From Pseudomonas arsenicoxydans (GTDB taxonomy: Bacteria; Pseudomonadota; Gammaproteobacteria; Pseudomonadales; Pseudomonadaceae), in assembly GCF_006438915.1 (NCBI RefSeq), contig NZ_RCZE01000011.1, positions 186,001 through 250,000 of the forward strand: a stretch of DNA of 64,000 nucleotides. The letters are read 5' to 3'. A program made the position numbers and the translations under genes. Every line of letters starts with the position of its first letter. The first letter of the stretch is position 1. The notes under the pieces were generated by a model that was not told the DNA's origin, did not search any database, and worked only from the letters and a program-made list of their open reading frames with translations. Shown piece after piece: positions 1 through 8,708 of the stretch.

Positions 1-1837
1 AATGGGAGCGACTTACGTCGCCGTGGCCGCCGAACACCCCTTGGCCACCCTGGCCGCGCAGAACAGTCCTGAGCTGCAAGCGTTCATCGCGGAATGCAAG
101 GGCGGCAGCGTCGCTGAAGCCGACGTCGCCACCCAGGAGAAGAAAGGTCTGCCGACCTCGCTGTTCGTCGAGCACCCGCTGACTGGCGAGAAACTGCCGG
201 TGTGGGTCGCCAACTACGTGCTGATGCACTACGGCGATGGCGCGGTGATGGCTGTCCCGGCGCACGACGAACGCGATTTCGAGTTCGCCACCAAATACAA
301 CCTGCCGATCAAATCCGTGGTGCGCACCAGTTCCGGTGACACCAACCCGGCTCCGTGGCAGGACGCGTATGGCGAGCACGGCACGCTGATCAATTCCGGC
401 GAGTTCGACGGCCTCGATTTCGCCGGCGCGTTCGACGCCATTGAAGTCGCGCTGATCAAGAAAAACCTTGGCGCCTCGCGCACCCAGTTCCGCCTGCGCG
501 ACTGGGGCATCAGCCGCCAGCGCTATTGGGGTTGCCCGATCCCGATCATCCACTGCACGACCTGCGGTGATGTGCCGGTGCCGGAAGACCAATTGCCTGT
601 TGTGCTGCCGGAAGACGTCGTACCCGACGGCGCCGGTTCGCCACTGGCGCGCATGCCCGAGTTCTACGAGTGCAGCTGCCCTAAATGTGGCCAGCCTGCC
701 AAGCGTGAAACCGACACCATGGACACCTTCGTCGAGTCCTCGTGGTACTACGCCCGTTACGCCTCGCCACACTATGAAGGCGGCCTGGTGGAAAAATCCG
801 CAGCCGACCATTGGTTGCCGGTGGATCAGTACATCGGCGGTATCGAACACGCAATTCTTCACCTGCTGTACGCGCGCTTCTTCCACAAGCTGATGCGTGA
901 CGAAGGCCTGGTGAGCTCCAACGAGCCGTTCAAGAACCTGCTGACCCAAGGCATGGTGATCGCCGAGACTTACTATCGTCGCGAAGCCAATGGCGCCTAC
1001 ACCTGGTTCAACCCGGCTGACGTCGAACTTGAGCGTGACAGCAAGGCCAAGGTCATCAGCGCCAAGCTGATCGCAGACGGTCTGCCGGTGGAAATCGGCG
1101 GCACCGAGAAAATGGCCAAGTCGAAGAACAACGGCGTTGACCCACAATCGATGATTGATCAGTTCGGCGCCGACACCTGCCGCCTGTTCATGATGTTCGC
1201 CTCGCCACCCGACATGAGCGCGGAATGGTCCGACTCCGGCGTAGAAGGTTCGCACCGTTTCCTCAAGCGCGTCTGGCGTCTGGCTCAAGCCCACGTCACT
1301 CAGGGCCTGCCGGGCAAACTGGACGTCGCCGGCCTGAACGATGAGCAGAAAGTCATTCGCCGTTCGATCCACCAGGCCATCAAGCAGGCCAGCCACGATG
1401 TCGGCCAGAACCACAAATTCAACACCGCCATCGCCCAGGTGATGACGCTGATGAACGTGCTGGAAAAAGCCCCGCAAGGCACCGAACAGGATCGCGCACT
1501 GGTCCATGAAGGTCTGGAAACCGTGACGCTGCTGCTGGCGCCAATCACCCCGCACATCAGCCACGAGCTGTGGAATCAACTGGGTCACGCTGACCCGGTG
1601 ATCGACGCCGCCTGGCCGGTGCTGGACGAGAACGCGTTGGTGCAGGACAGCCTGACGCTGGTCATCCAGGTCAACGGCAAGCTGCGCGGCCAGATTGAAA
1701 TGCCGGCCAGCGCAACGCGCGAAGAAGTCGAAGCTGCGGCCCGTATCAATGAGAACGTGCTGCGCTTTGTCGACGGCCTGACTATTCGCAAAGTGATCGT
1801 CGTGCCTGGAAAACTGGTCAACATCGTCGCCAGCTAA
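1..1837 (+). CDS. leuS: Leucine--tRNA ligase, C-terminal part (5' end outside the window)
   Basis: Class Ia aminoacyl-tRNA synthetase that charges tRNA-Leu in the cytoplasm. Only about the last 611 residues are present and the reading frame is open at the left edge, so the true start and the HIGH motif lie upstream. The part seen begins in the CP1 editing domain (the stretch ending VMAVPAHDERDFEFA is typical of LeuRS editing), continues through the catalytic domain with the KMSKS-type motif written KMAKSKNNG near base 1110, and ends with the anticodon-binding and C-terminal domains (VQVNGKLRGQIEMP is a LeuRS hallmark). A 10-bp GC hairpin and then lptE follow, the usual Pseudomonas order. Identification is secure. 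Confidence 0.97.
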   Translation, partial: MGATYVAVAAEHPLATLAAQNSPELQAFIAECKGGSVAEADVATQEKKGLPTSLFVEHPLTGEKLPVWVANYVLMHYGDGAVMAVPAHDERDFEFATKYNLPIKSVVRTSSGDTNPAPWQDAYGEHGTLINSGEFDGLDFAGAFDAIEVALIKKNLGASRTQFRLRDWGISRQRYWGCPIPIIHCTTCGDVPVPEDQLPVVLPEDVVPDGAGSPLARMPEFYECSCPKCGQPAKRETDTMDTFVESSWYYARYASPHYEGGLVEKSAADHWLPVDQYIGGIEHAILHLLYARFFHKLMRDEGLVSSNEPFKNLLTQGMVIAETYYRREANGAYTWFNPADVELERDSKAKVISAKLIADGLPVEIGGTEKMAKSKNNGVDPQSMIDQFGADTCRLFMMFASPPDMSAEWSDSGVEGSHRFLKRVWRLAQAHVTQGLPGKLDVAGLNDEQKVIRRSIHQAIKQASHDVGQNHKFNTAIAQVMTLMNVLEKAPQGTEQDRALVHEGLETVTLLLAPITPHISHELWNQLGHADPVIDAAWPVLDENALVQDSLTLVIQVNGKLRGQIEMPASATREEVEAAARINENVLRFVDGLTIRKVIVVPGKLVNIVAS

Positions 1838-1845
1838 TTGGATCA

Positions 1846-1868
1846 GGCGCCGGGCCATGCCCGGCGCC
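1846..1868. other. Perfect 10-bp hairpin between leuS and lptE
   Basis: GGCGCCGGGC pairs perfectly with GCCCGGCGCC around a 3-base loop, starting 8 bases after the leuS stop. No T-run follows directly, so it is more likely an attenuating or mRNA-stabilising hairpin than a full terminator. lptE starts 57 bases further on. Confidence 0.5.
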
Positions 1869-1925
1869 GAGTAAAACCTTTCGGGCCGCACGATCGGCCC
1901 ACATGGTTTCAAGGGGAGCAACAAA

Positions 1926-2531
1926 ATGATCAAACGCAATCTGCTGGTGATGGGCCTTGCGGTCCTGTTGAGCGCCTGCGGTTTCCAGCTGCGCGGCACC
2001 GGCACCACTGAACTGGCGATCAAGGAACTCGACCTGAGCGCCCGTAACGCCTACGGCGAAACCGTGAAGCAAATGCGTCAGGTGCTGGAAGGCAATGGCG
2101 TCAAGGTCTACGCCGGTGCACCTTACAAACTGGTGCTGACCGATGAGCAGGAAAGCCAGCGCATCATCAGCTACGCAGGCGGCGGCCATACTGGCGAGTA
2201 TCAGCTCAACACCGTTCTGAACTACGACATTCGTGGGGCTCATGACCTGCCGCTGTTGAGCGACAAGATCGAAGTGCAAAAGATCTACATGCATGACGGC
2301 AACAACCTGGCGGGTTCCGACCAAGACGCCGTCACTGCCCGCACAGAAACCCGTCGCGAGCTGATTCAGCGCATGATGCTGCGTCTCCAACAAATCACCC
2401 CGGCGCAACTGGACCAGTTGCAGCAGACCGCCGAAGCCAAAGCCAAGGCCGAAGCCCAGGCGCTGGAAGCTGCACAGAAGGCTGAAGCGAATACGCCGCG
2501 CCAGTCGCCTGTCCAGATCCCGCAACAGTAA
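1926..2531 (+). CDS. lptE: LPS-assembly lipoprotein LptE
   Basis: Outer-membrane lipoprotein that plugs the LptD barrel and helps insert lipopolysaccharide into the outer leaflet. The 201-residue product starts with a lipoprotein signal; the lipobox LLSAC puts the lipidated cysteine at residue 18. It is followed by GFQLRG, typical of LptE/RlpB. The last 40 residues are an Ala/Glu/Lys/Gln-rich tail with probable coiled-coil character, often seen in pseudomonads. The start is fixed by the Shine-Dalgarno AAGGGGAG. The leuS-lptE-holA order is conserved in Gammaproteobacteria, which supports the assignment. Confidence 0.95.
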   Translation: MIKRNLLVMGLAVLLSACGFQLRGTGTTELAIKELDLSARNAYGETVKQMRQVLEGNGVKVYAGAPYKLVLTDEQESQRIISYAGGGHTGEYQLNTVLNYDIRGAHDLPLLSDKIEVQKIYMHDGNNLAGSDQDAVTARTETRRELIQRMMLRLQQITPAQLDQLQQTAEAKAKAEAQALEAAQKAEANTPRQSPVQIPQQ

Positions 2532-2538
2532 GACTTTC

Positions 2539-2556
2539 GGGGCGCTCCAGCGCCCC
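2539..2556. other. Intercistronic hairpin lptE-holA
   Basis: GGGGCGCT and AGCGCCCC form an 8-bp perfect inverted repeat with only CC between, just after the lptE stop and before holA. There is no T-tract. It may adjust the relative expression of the two genes. Confidence 0.4.
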
Positions 2557-2570
2557 GTTGGCCCTCTCTT

Positions 2571-3608
2571 ATGAAACTTGCCCCCGCCCAACTCGGTAAA
2601 CACCTGCAAGGTGTCCTCGCGCCCGTCTACATCATCAGCGGCGATGACCCATTGTTGTGCCAGGAGGCGGCCGATGCCATTCGTACCGCCGCTCGCCAAC
2701 AAGGCTTCGATGAACGTCAGGTCTTCGCCGCCGATGCCAGTTTCGACTGGGGCACGTTGTTGCAGGCGGGTGCGAGCATGTCGTTGTTCGCCGAAAAGCG
2801 CTTGCTGGAACTGCGACTGCCCTCCGGCAAACCCGGTGACAAGGGTGCCGCGGCCTTCATCGAATACTGCTCGCGCCCGGCTGAAGACACGATATTGCTG
2901 ATCAGCCTGCCCAAGCTCGATGGCAGTGCGCAGAAGACCAAGTGGGGCAAGGCGCTGGTCGAAGGTCAGTACACGCAGTTCGTGCAAATCTGGCCGGTGG
3001 ATGCCAACCAGCTGCCAAGCTGGATTCGCCAGCGTCTGTCCCAAGCCGGGTTGTCAGCCAGCCAGGACGCTGTCGAACTGATTGCCGCCCGCGTCGAGGG
3101 CAACCTGCTCGCCGCCGCACAGGAAATCGAAAAGCTTAAATTGATGGCCGAAGGTGGGCAGATCACCGTCGAAACCGTTCAGGCCGCCGTGGCCGACAGT
3201 GCACGTTTCGACGTATTCGGCCTGACCGACGCCATCCTTAATGGCGAAGCGGCCCACGCGCTGCGCATGCTCGAAGGGCTGCGTGGCGAGGGTGTCGAAC
3301 CGCCGGTGATTCTCTGGGCGCTGGCCCGGGAACTGCGTCTGCTGGCCAACCTGTCGCTGCAATACAGCCAGGGCGTGCCACTGGACAAAGCCTTCAGCTC
3401 GGCCCGACCGCCAGTCTGGGACAAACGCAAACCCCTGATGAGCAAGGCGCTGCAACGTTACTCGGCGCAACGCTGGGCGCAGTTGTTGCTGGAAGCACAG
3501 CGCATTGACGCGCAAATCAAGGGTCAGGCGGCGGGCTCGCCGTGGATGAGTCTCAGTCGATTGTCCTTGCTGATGGCCGGTCAACGCCTGTCCTTACCCG
3601 CCGAATAA
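2571..3608 (+). CDS. holA: DNA polymerase III subunit delta
   Basis: Delta subunit of the clamp-loader complex; it binds and opens the beta sliding clamp during replication. The 345-residue product has the normal family length. It starts MKLAPAQLGKHLQGVLAPVY and continues with ISGDDPLLCQEAADAIR, the usual N-terminal AAA+-like region of HolA, and ends with the helical collar domain. The start follows the lptE-holA hairpin by 14 bases. It is probably cotranscribed with lptE. A REP-type repeat follows the stop codon. Confidence 0.95.
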   Translation: MKLAPAQLGKHLQGVLAPVYIISGDDPLLCQEAADAIRTAARQQGFDERQVFAADASFDWGTLLQAGASMSLFAEKRLLELRLPSGKPGDKGAAAFIEYCSRPAEDTILLISLPKLDGSAQKTKWGKALVEGQYTQFVQIWPVDANQLPSWIRQRLSQAGLSASQDAVELIAARVEGNLLAAAQEIEKLKLMAEGGQITVETVQAAVADSARFDVFGLTDAILNGEAAHALRMLEGLRGEGVEPPVILWALARELRLLANLSLQYSQGVPLDKAFSSARPPVWDKRKPLMSKALQRYSAQRWAQLLLEAQRIDAQIKGQAAGSPWMSLSRLSLLMAGQRLSLPAE

Positions 3609-3619
3609 CCCGCAGTCTC

Positions 3620-3752
3620 TGTGGCGAGGGAGCTTGCTCCCGCTGGGTCGCGAAGCGTCCCCAAAACCAGTCACACAACTTGTTCAGGTAGACCGCATTC
3701 AACGGATCTGCGGCTGCTGCGCACCCGAGCGGGAGCAAGCTCCCTCGCCACA
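3620..3752. repeat. REP/REPIN-type inverted repeat, GTGGCGAGGGAG class
   Basis: Two inverted REP arms (TGTGGCGAGGGAGCTTGCTC at the left, its complement at the right) enclose about 80 bases. This is a REP doublet like those common in P. fluorescens-group genomes, placed between holA and arfA. Similar copies lie near 32.8, 35.3, 37.4, 41.0 and 59.7 kb. Confidence 0.85.
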
Positions 3753-3868
3753 AGATAGCGTTCAGCCGGGACAATCGCGAAAGGTCCTACACAATGTGGG
3801 GACTAGACAGAACCCCAACTTCGGCCGATGATTTGCCCCGCAAAACCCACTTACTCGCGAGAATCATC

Positions 3869-4033
3869 ATGAGCAAAAAGCCATCGAAGCATGGCCCGAA
3901 CAAGGCCAAGTCCATCATCGCCCAGCCACTGTTCCGCAGCCGTCAGGAACGAGCCGGCAAGGGCAAAGGCAGCTACCGCCGCGAAGCCTTCCAGTCTAAT
4001 AGCTGGGAGGCTTCTTACTTTCTGGCTGCGTAA
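3869..4033 (+). CDS. arfA: Alternative ribosome-rescue factor ArfA
   Basis: 54-residue basic protein starting MSKKPSKHGPNKAKS and continuing with GKGSYRREAF. This matches ArfA, which recruits release factor RF2 to ribosomes stalled on non-stop mRNAs as a back-up to tmRNA. The ATG is chosen because the ArfA consensus starts exactly there, although the frame stays open further upstream. In E. coli the arfA mRNA carries a 3' hairpin cut by RNase III, so that the message itself lacks a stop codon. Here an imperfect hairpin spans the last codons and the stop (separate entry). The gene stands alone between a REP doublet and a transglycosylase gene. Confidence 0.88.
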   Translation: MSKKPSKHGPNKAKSIIAQPLFRSRQERAGKGKGSYRREAFQSNSWEASYFLAA

Positions 4034-4046
4034 AGCAGAACCCCCC
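4005..4046 (+). promoter_or_regulatory. Imperfect hairpin across the 3' end of arfA
   Basis: GGGAGGCTTCT (from 4005) can pair with AGAACCCCCC (to 4046) with one bulged C and one mismatch, enclosing a 21-base loop that contains the last codons and the TAA. The position is where family knowledge predicts an RNase III-sensitive stem in arfA. The pairing is modest and no folding was calculated. Confidence 0.4.
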
Positions 4047-4094
4047 TTCTACATGTTAAGGTCTGTACCTGATTCGTATCCTCTGGACCTGTGC

Positions 4095-5417
4095 ATGCCC
4101 CTTAGTCTTTCCCGTCGTTGGCCCGTTCGCCAACTGATCGCTGCCTCCAGCCTCATTTTGCTTGTCGCCTGCGCGGAAAAACCGACCGCCGCCGACGCCC
4201 AGCCGCTGCAAACCCTTCCCGTCGCGACAGCCCCTGCGGTCATTCCGCCCGTGGTGCCGGCCGGAGAAAACCTCGACATCCAGCCCACCCAGACGTTCGC
4301 CGAGTGGCAAGCGGGTTTCCGCAAAGACGCGCTGGCCGCCGGTATCCGCGCCGATCTGTTCGACCGCGCCTTTGCCGATGTCAGCTTCGACCCGAGCGTG
4401 ATCCGGGCCGACCGCAGCCAACCGGAATTTTCCCGTCCGGTATGGGAATACCTCGACGGCGCCCTTTCTCCGCTGCGAGTACGTAAAGGCCAAGCGCTGC
4501 TCAGCGAAAACGCGGCCCTCCTGCAAAGCATCGAACAGCGTTATGGCGTCGACCGCCAGGCACTGGTGTCGGTGTGGGGCATGGAGAGTAACTTCGGTCA
4601 GTTCCAGGGCAGCAAGTCGGTCATCAACTCGCTGGCGACCCTGGCTTACGAAGGCCGGCGCCCGGGCTTTGCCCACGATCAACTGATCGCCGCCCTGCAA
4701 ATCCTGCAACAGGGCGACATCACGCCCGAGAAGATGCTCGGCTCCTGGGCCGGCGCCATGGGCCAGACCCAATTCATCCCGACGACTTACAACACCCACG
4801 CTGTCGACTTCGATGGCGACGGTCGCCGTGACATCTGGAACAGCTCCGCCGACGCCTTGGCCTCAACCGCGCACTACCTGCAAAGCTCCGGCTGGCAGAA
4901 AGGCCAGCCGTGGGGATTTGAAGTGCAACTGCCGGGCAGTTTCAACTACGTCCTGGCCGATGGCACGATTCGCAAAAGTGTCGCCGAGTGGATGCAACTC
5001 GGGGTTTCGCTGCCCGCTGGCGCTCGGGTTCCAGCAGGCTCGGAACACCTCTCCGCCGCCCTGCTGCTGCCGGCCGGTTATCGCGGTCCGGCATTCCTGG
5101 TGCTCGACAACTTCCGCGCGATTCTCAAGTACAACAACTCGTCGTCCTATGCGTTGGCGGTCAGTCTGTTGTCAGAACGTTTCAATGGTGCGGGGCTGAT
5201 CAGCGGCACCTGGCCCAAAGATGATTTGCCGTTGAGCCGCACCGAGCGCATGGAACTGCAAAGCCTGCTGAGTGCCCAGAACTACGACGCGGGCACACCG
5301 GATGGCATTATCGGCGCCAACACGCGTAAGGCGATTCGCAGCGCACAGCAGTCGTTTGGCTGGCCGGCGGATGGGTATCCGACGCACAAATTGCTGGAAG
5401 GACTGCGTAGCCGCTAG
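4095..5417 (+). CDS. Lytic murein transglycosylase, MltB-family lipoprotein with peptidoglycan-binding domain
   Basis: Cleaves the glycan strands of peptidoglycan non-hydrolytically, forming 1,6-anhydro ends. From the chosen ATG, a signal peptide ends in the lipobox LLVAC (Cys26), so this is a predicted lipoprotein. The central domain is MltB-like: VSVWGMESNFGQF carries the probable catalytic Glu164, followed by GSWAGAMGQTQFIPTTY. The C-terminal 60 residues (RTERMELQSLLSAQNYDAG onward, with GANTRKAI) form a PG_binding_1 domain. The frame is open further upstream, with another ATG at 4053, but only the 4095 start places the signal peptide at the N-terminus; neither start has a strong Shine-Dalgarno. 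It is distinct from the mltB at 11-12 kb. Confidence 0.88.
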   Translation: MPLSLSRRWPVRQLIAASSLILLVACAEKPTAADAQPLQTLPVATAPAVIPPVVPAGENLDIQPTQTFAEWQAGFRKDALAAGIRADLFDRAFADVSFDPSVIRADRSQPEFSRPVWEYLDGALSPLRVRKGQALLSENAALLQSIEQRYGVDRQALVSVWGMESNFGQFQGSKSVINSLATLAYEGRRPGFAHDQLIAALQILQQGDITPEKMLGSWAGAMGQTQFIPTTYNTHAVDFDGDGRRDIWNSSADALASTAHYLQSSGWQKGQPWGFEVQLPGSFNYVLADGTIRKSVAEWMQLGVSLPAGARVPAGSEHLSAALLLPAGYRGPAFLVLDNFRAILKYNNSSSYALAVSLLSERFNGAGLISGTWPKDDLPLSRTERMELQSLLSAQNYDAGTPDGIIGANTRKAIRSAQQSFGWPADGYPTHKLLEGLRSR

Positions 5418-5440
5418 ATAGCCGTATGGCTGATGCCGCC

Positions 5441-5522
5441 TTCGCGAGCAAGCCCGCTCCCACATTCGACCGTATTTCCATGGAAGAACTCGATCGAATG
5501 TGGGAGCGGGCTTGCTCGCGAA
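5441..5522. repeat. REP-type inverted repeat, TTCGCGAGCAAGCCCGCTCC class
   Basis: An arm beginning TTCGCGAGCAAGCCCGCTCC at 5441 and its inverse ending at 5522 enclose a short AT-rich loop. It lies between two convergent genes. The same class recurs at 63.0 kb, with a single half at 47.35 kb. Confidence 0.85.
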
Positions 5523-5546
5523 TGGTGACTATCAGGCAACGAAACT

Positions 5547-6497
5547 CTAGCGCCTGACCACCACATCCTGCTCCAACACCAACTCCTTCTTCCCCGCATC
5601 CAATCGAACCAAAGCCCCCATCGGCAATGTCAGGTTCGGATCACAATGCCCGCTGCGCCACCCGGCCAGCACCGGAATCCGCAACGGCTCGAACGTCTGC
5701 TTGAGCAACCGCTCCAGCGCAACCGCATCAACCCCCGCCACATCCCCTACCAGAACCCCGCGCAGCTTGCCCAGCGCGCCAGCAAGCCGCAGATGGGTCA
5801 GGAGCCGGTCTATGCGATACAGCGGCTCGTTGACGTCCTCGATCAACAGGATCACGCCCTCGGCTTCCAATTCGTAGGGCGTGCCCATGGTCGCCGCAAT
5901 CATCGACAGGTTGCCGCCGAGCAAACGCCCGTGAGCGATGCCAGGCTCGATCGTGGTCAGCGGCCAGGCCACCGGGTGCGAAATAACGCTACCGGCCTTC
6001 ACCTGGCCTCTGAGCATGTTGAAAAACGACGACTCGGTAGGCTTCTGTTTGTCGCCCAGCAAATCGGCATTGAGCAGCGGACCATGGAAGGTCACGAAAC
6101 CGGCATAACGACTGATCGCCAGGTGCAACGCCGTGATGTCGCTGTAGCCGATGAACGGTTTAGCGTTGTTTTGCAGCAGTTCAAAATCGATACGGTCGAG
6201 CAACCGGGGCGTGCCGTAACCACCGCGCAGGCAAATGATGGCATCCACTTCGGTGTCAGCGAACGCCGCGTGCAGATCATTGAGTCGCACCTCGTCACTG
6301 CCGGCCAGATAACCCTCCGTCTCATACACCCCGGGAAACACCCGCAACGCATAGCCGCGGGCGCGCATCCAGGCGATGGCTTTGTCAGTGTCCAGCCCGG
6401 CAGGGCCGGCGGGTGCAATCACGCCGATCAACCCTTCCGACGGCAAGGCCGGAACAGGTGTATGCGGATACAGCGTGTGGGTCGGTCGAACGGTCAT
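5547..6497 (-). CDS. LD-carboxypeptidase (peptidase family S66)
   Basis: Cytoplasmic enzyme that trims the terminal D-Ala from muropeptide tetrapeptides during cell-wall recycling (LdcA role). The 316-residue product shows the S66 signatures: IGVIAPAGPAG near the N-terminus, ICLRGGYGTPRLL, and FIGYSDITALHLA with probable nucleophile Ser119. The Glu/His partners should lie in the C-terminal half (HGRLLGGNLSM and GHCDPNLTLPMG are family-like). It is encoded opposite to the transglycosylase gene and is the last gene before the lip cluster. Family assignment is firm; the substrate is inferred from the family. Confidence 0.9.
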   Translation of the reverse strand: MTVRPTHTLYPHTPVPALPSEGLIGVIAPAGPAGLDTDKAIAWMRARGYALRVFPGVYETEGYLAGSDEVRLNDLHAAFADTEVDAIICLRGGYGTPRLLDRIDFELLQNNAKPFIGYSDITALHLAISRYAGFVTFHGPLLNADLLGDKQKPTESSFFNMLRGQVKAGSVISHPVAWPLTTIEPGIAHGRLLGGNLSMIAATMGTPYELEAEGVILLIEDVNEPLYRIDRLLTHLRLAGALGKLRGVLVGDVAGVDAVALERLLKQTFEPLRIPVLAGWRSGHCDPNLTLPMGALVRLDAGKKELVLEQDVVVRR

Positions 6498-6613
6498 CCA
6501 TGAATCTCCCTGCGCGAAATCTTCAGCACACAGTAGTCAGGAACGGGGACAAACAGAAGAGGGTCAGTCGCCCGCAGATTGCAGGAAAACACACTGGCTG
6601 GCGTAGGCCAGGC

Positions 6614-6651
6614 AAAAAAACGCCCGCAAAGGCTGAAAAGCCATGCGGGCG
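6614..6651 (-). terminator. Rho-independent terminator of lipA
   Basis: CGCCCGCA and TGCGGGCG form an 8-bp stem (6621-6628 with 6644-6651), followed on the minus strand by seven T residues. It lies 20 bases downstream of the lipA stop. Confidence 0.85.
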
Positions 6652-6671
6652 CCTTTTAAGTCATCGCCAGA

Positions 6672-7697
6672 TTACAGGGACGATATCAGCTCGGCTTTAA
6701 CCAGCTTCGCTTGCTCGTCGGCGTGGTACGAGGAACGTACCAGCGGGCCCGACGCGACGTTCTTGAAGCCCATCTTGTAACCTTCCTCGGCGAACCAGGC
6801 GAAGACGTCCGGGTGCACAAAACGCTGCACCGGCAAGTGGCTGCGGGACGGTTGCAGGTACTGGCCCAGGGTCAGCATGTCGATGTCGTGTTCGCGCATG
6901 CGCTTCATGACTTCGATGACTTCTTCGTCGGTTTCGCCCAGGCCCAGCATCAGGCCGGACTTGGTTGGAATGTGCGGCATCATCTGCTTGAAGCGTTGCA
7001 GCAGGGTCAGCGACCACTGGTAATCCGAACCCGGACGGGCAGCCTTGTACAGGCGCGGTACTGTTTCCAGGTTGTGGTTAAACACATCTGGCGGCTCGGC
7101 GGCGGTGATTTCCAGCGCCACGTCCATGCGGCCACGGTAATCCGGGACCAGGGTTTCGAGCTGCACGTTCGGCGACAGCTTGCGGATCTCGCGGATGCAG
7201 TCGGCAAAGTGCTGGGCACCGCCGTCACGCAGGTCGTCGCGGTCAACCGAGGTGATCACCACGTACTTGAGTTTCAGGTCAGCGATGGCGATGGCCAGGC
7301 TTTGCGGCTCGTTGACGTCCAGTGGTTTCGGACGACCATGGCCGACGTCGCAGAACGGGCAGCGACGGGTGCAGATGTCGCCCATGATCATGAACGTCGC
7401 GGTGCCGCCGGAGAAGCACTCGCCCAGGTTCGGGCAGGACGCTTCTTCGCACACGCTGTGCAGCTTGTGTTTGCGCAGCAGGGCCTTGATGCGGTCGACT
7501 TCCGGGGAAACCGGGATGCGCACGCGAATCCAGTCGGGTTTCTTCGGCAGTTCGGTGGTCGGAATGATCTTCACCGGGATACGTGCAACCTTCTCGGCGC
7601 CGCGCAGCTTGACGCCGGCTTCAACCTTGGCACGCGGGGCCGGACGCTCAGTGACATCGAGCGTCGGGATCATGGTTTGCACTGCATCAGTAGTCAT
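6672..7697 (-). CDS. lipA: Lipoyl synthase
   Basis: Radical-SAM enzyme that inserts two sulfur atoms into protein-bound octanoyl groups to make lipoate for 2-oxoacid dehydrogenases and the glycine cleavage system. The 341-residue protein shows both iron-sulfur clusters: the auxiliary cluster cysteines at 83, 88 and 94 (VCEEASCPNLGEC) and the radical-SAM CxxxCxxC at 109, 113 and 116 (CTRRCPFC). The N-terminus is extended by about 30 residues, as is normal in Pseudomonas. It follows lipB directly on the minus strand and ends at a clear terminator. Confidence 0.97.
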   Translation of the reverse strand: MTTDAVQTMIPTLDVTERPAPRAKVEAGVKLRGAEKVARIPVKIIPTTELPKKPDWIRVRIPVSPEVDRIKALLRKHKLHSVCEEASCPNLGECFSGGTATFMIMGDICTRRCPFCDVGHGRPKPLDVNEPQSLAIAIADLKLKYVVITSVDRDDLRDGGAQHFADCIREIRKLSPNVQLETLVPDYRGRMDVALEITAAEPPDVFNHNLETVPRLYKAARPGSDYQWSLTLLQRFKQMMPHIPTKSGLMLGLGETDEEVIEVMKRMREHDIDMLTLGQYLQPSRSHLPVQRFVHPDVFAWFAEEGYKMGFKNVASGPLVRSSYHADEQAKLVKAELISSL

Positions 7698-7698
7698 A

Positions 7699-8346
7699 TC
7701 AGTCGATTCCGCCCATTAGGGTCGTCTGCTCAGCATAGTCGAGGTGTTTGACGAGCTGCGCGCGCAGCCGGGCACTTACCTCGGCAAATTCAATCGGTCC
7801 TGCGTGATCGCTTAGCTGGGTCATCGCCAGCCCGGCGTAGCCGCAGGGATTAATCCGTCGAAACGGTTCCAGGTTCATGTCCACGTTCAGGGCCAGGCCA
7901 TGAAAGGAACAACCGTGGCGGATCCGCAAACCCAGAGACGCGATTTTCGCCCCGTCGACGTAGACACCCGGTGCGTCCGGCTTGGCGGCGGCAGTGACGC
8001 CGTAACTCGCCAACAGTTCGATCAGGCACAGTTCCATGCGGGTGACCAGGTCACGCACACCAAACCCGAGTTTGCGTACGTCCAGAAGCAGATAAGCCAC
8101 CAGTTGGCCGGGCCCGTGATAAGTCACCTGCCCGCCCCGGTCGACCTGCACCACCGGAATTTCCCCCGGGAGCAACAGGTGCTCGGCCTTGCCGGCCTGC
8201 CCCTGGGTGAACACCGGCGGGTGCTCGACCAGCCAGATCTCGTCGGCGGCATCAGTGCCGCGTTCGTTGGTGAAGCGTTGCATGGCATGCCAGACCGGCT
8301 CGTAAGCCATCTGGCCGAGCTCACGAAAGCCCAGCGTGCCAGACAT
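7699..8346 (-). CDS. lipB: Octanoyltransferase LipB
   Basis: Transfers octanoate from acyl carrier protein to lipoyl domains, the step before LipA. The 215-residue product contains VEHPPVFTQGQAGKAEHLL, RGGQVTYHGPGQLVAYLLLD and the C-terminal INPCGYAGL with the family's catalytic Cys. The chosen ATG overlaps the stop of the upstream DUF493 gene as TGATG; a GTG one codon earlier (8349) is an alternative. lipA starts almost directly after the lipB stop, so the genes are cotranscribed. Confidence 0.95.
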   Translation of the reverse strand: MSGTLGFRELGQMAYEPVWHAMQRFTNERGTDAADEIWLVEHPPVFTQGQAGKAEHLLLPGEIPVVQVDRGGQVTYHGPGQLVAYLLLDVRKLGFGVRDLVTRMELCLIELLASYGVTAAAKPDAPGVYVDGAKIASLGLRIRHGCSFHGLALNVDMNLEPFRRINPCGYAGLAMTQLSDHAGPIEFAEVSARLRAQLVKHLDYAEQTTLMGGID

Positions 8347-8621
8347 CACAACACCATGTGCACGAAGCCGGTAGCCCGCAGTTCGCTGTTGATGTTGTAC
8401 AGCTGGTCCTGGTCAGTGGCGACGATGTGCAATTGAATCGTGGTGTATTTGCCGTTGCTGCTTTGACGTTCGTCTACACGCTCATCATTGATTTTTGCGT
8501 GCTTCCTGACGATGTCGATGATCTTGTCCTTATTCCCCACGCCGGTGTCGCTGATCACCTTAACCGGGTAATCATTGGCAGGGAATTCGATCTTTGGCGC
8601 CTTTACTTCGGTATCGGTCAT
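8346..8621 (-). CDS. DUF493 (YbeD-like) family protein
   Basis: Small 91-residue alpha/beta protein with an ACT-like fold in known relatives; YbeD of E. coli is the best-known member. The sequence contains VKVISDTGVGNKDKI and YTTIQLHIVATDQDQL, typical of the family. Its stop codon overlaps the lipB start, so it is translationally coupled with the lipoate genes, a conserved position next to dacA in Gammaproteobacteria. The molecular role is not established; an allosteric or regulatory role in lipoate metabolism is often suggested from context only. Confidence 0.9.
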   Translation of the reverse strand: MTDTEVKAPKIEFPANDYPVKVISDTGVGNKDKIIDIVRKHAKINDERVDERQSSNGKYTTIQLHIVATDQDQLYNINSELRATGFVHMVL

Positions 8622-8658
8622 GGCGTAACGGCCTCGTAAGCGTAAGCCGTGGCGACGG

Positions 8659-8693
8659 GCATGACCCCGCGCCGGATCAGCGCGGAGTCATGC
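8659..8693. other. 14-bp hairpin between dacA and the DUF493 gene
   Basis: GCATGACCCCGCGC and GCGCGGAGTCATGC pair with one mismatch around a 7-base loop, between the dacA stop and the DUF493-lipB-lipA genes. There is no T-run on either side, so it may partly separate dacA expression from the lip genes. Confidence 0.45.
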
Positions 8694-8708
8694 AGGTGCA
8701 CACTGTAT

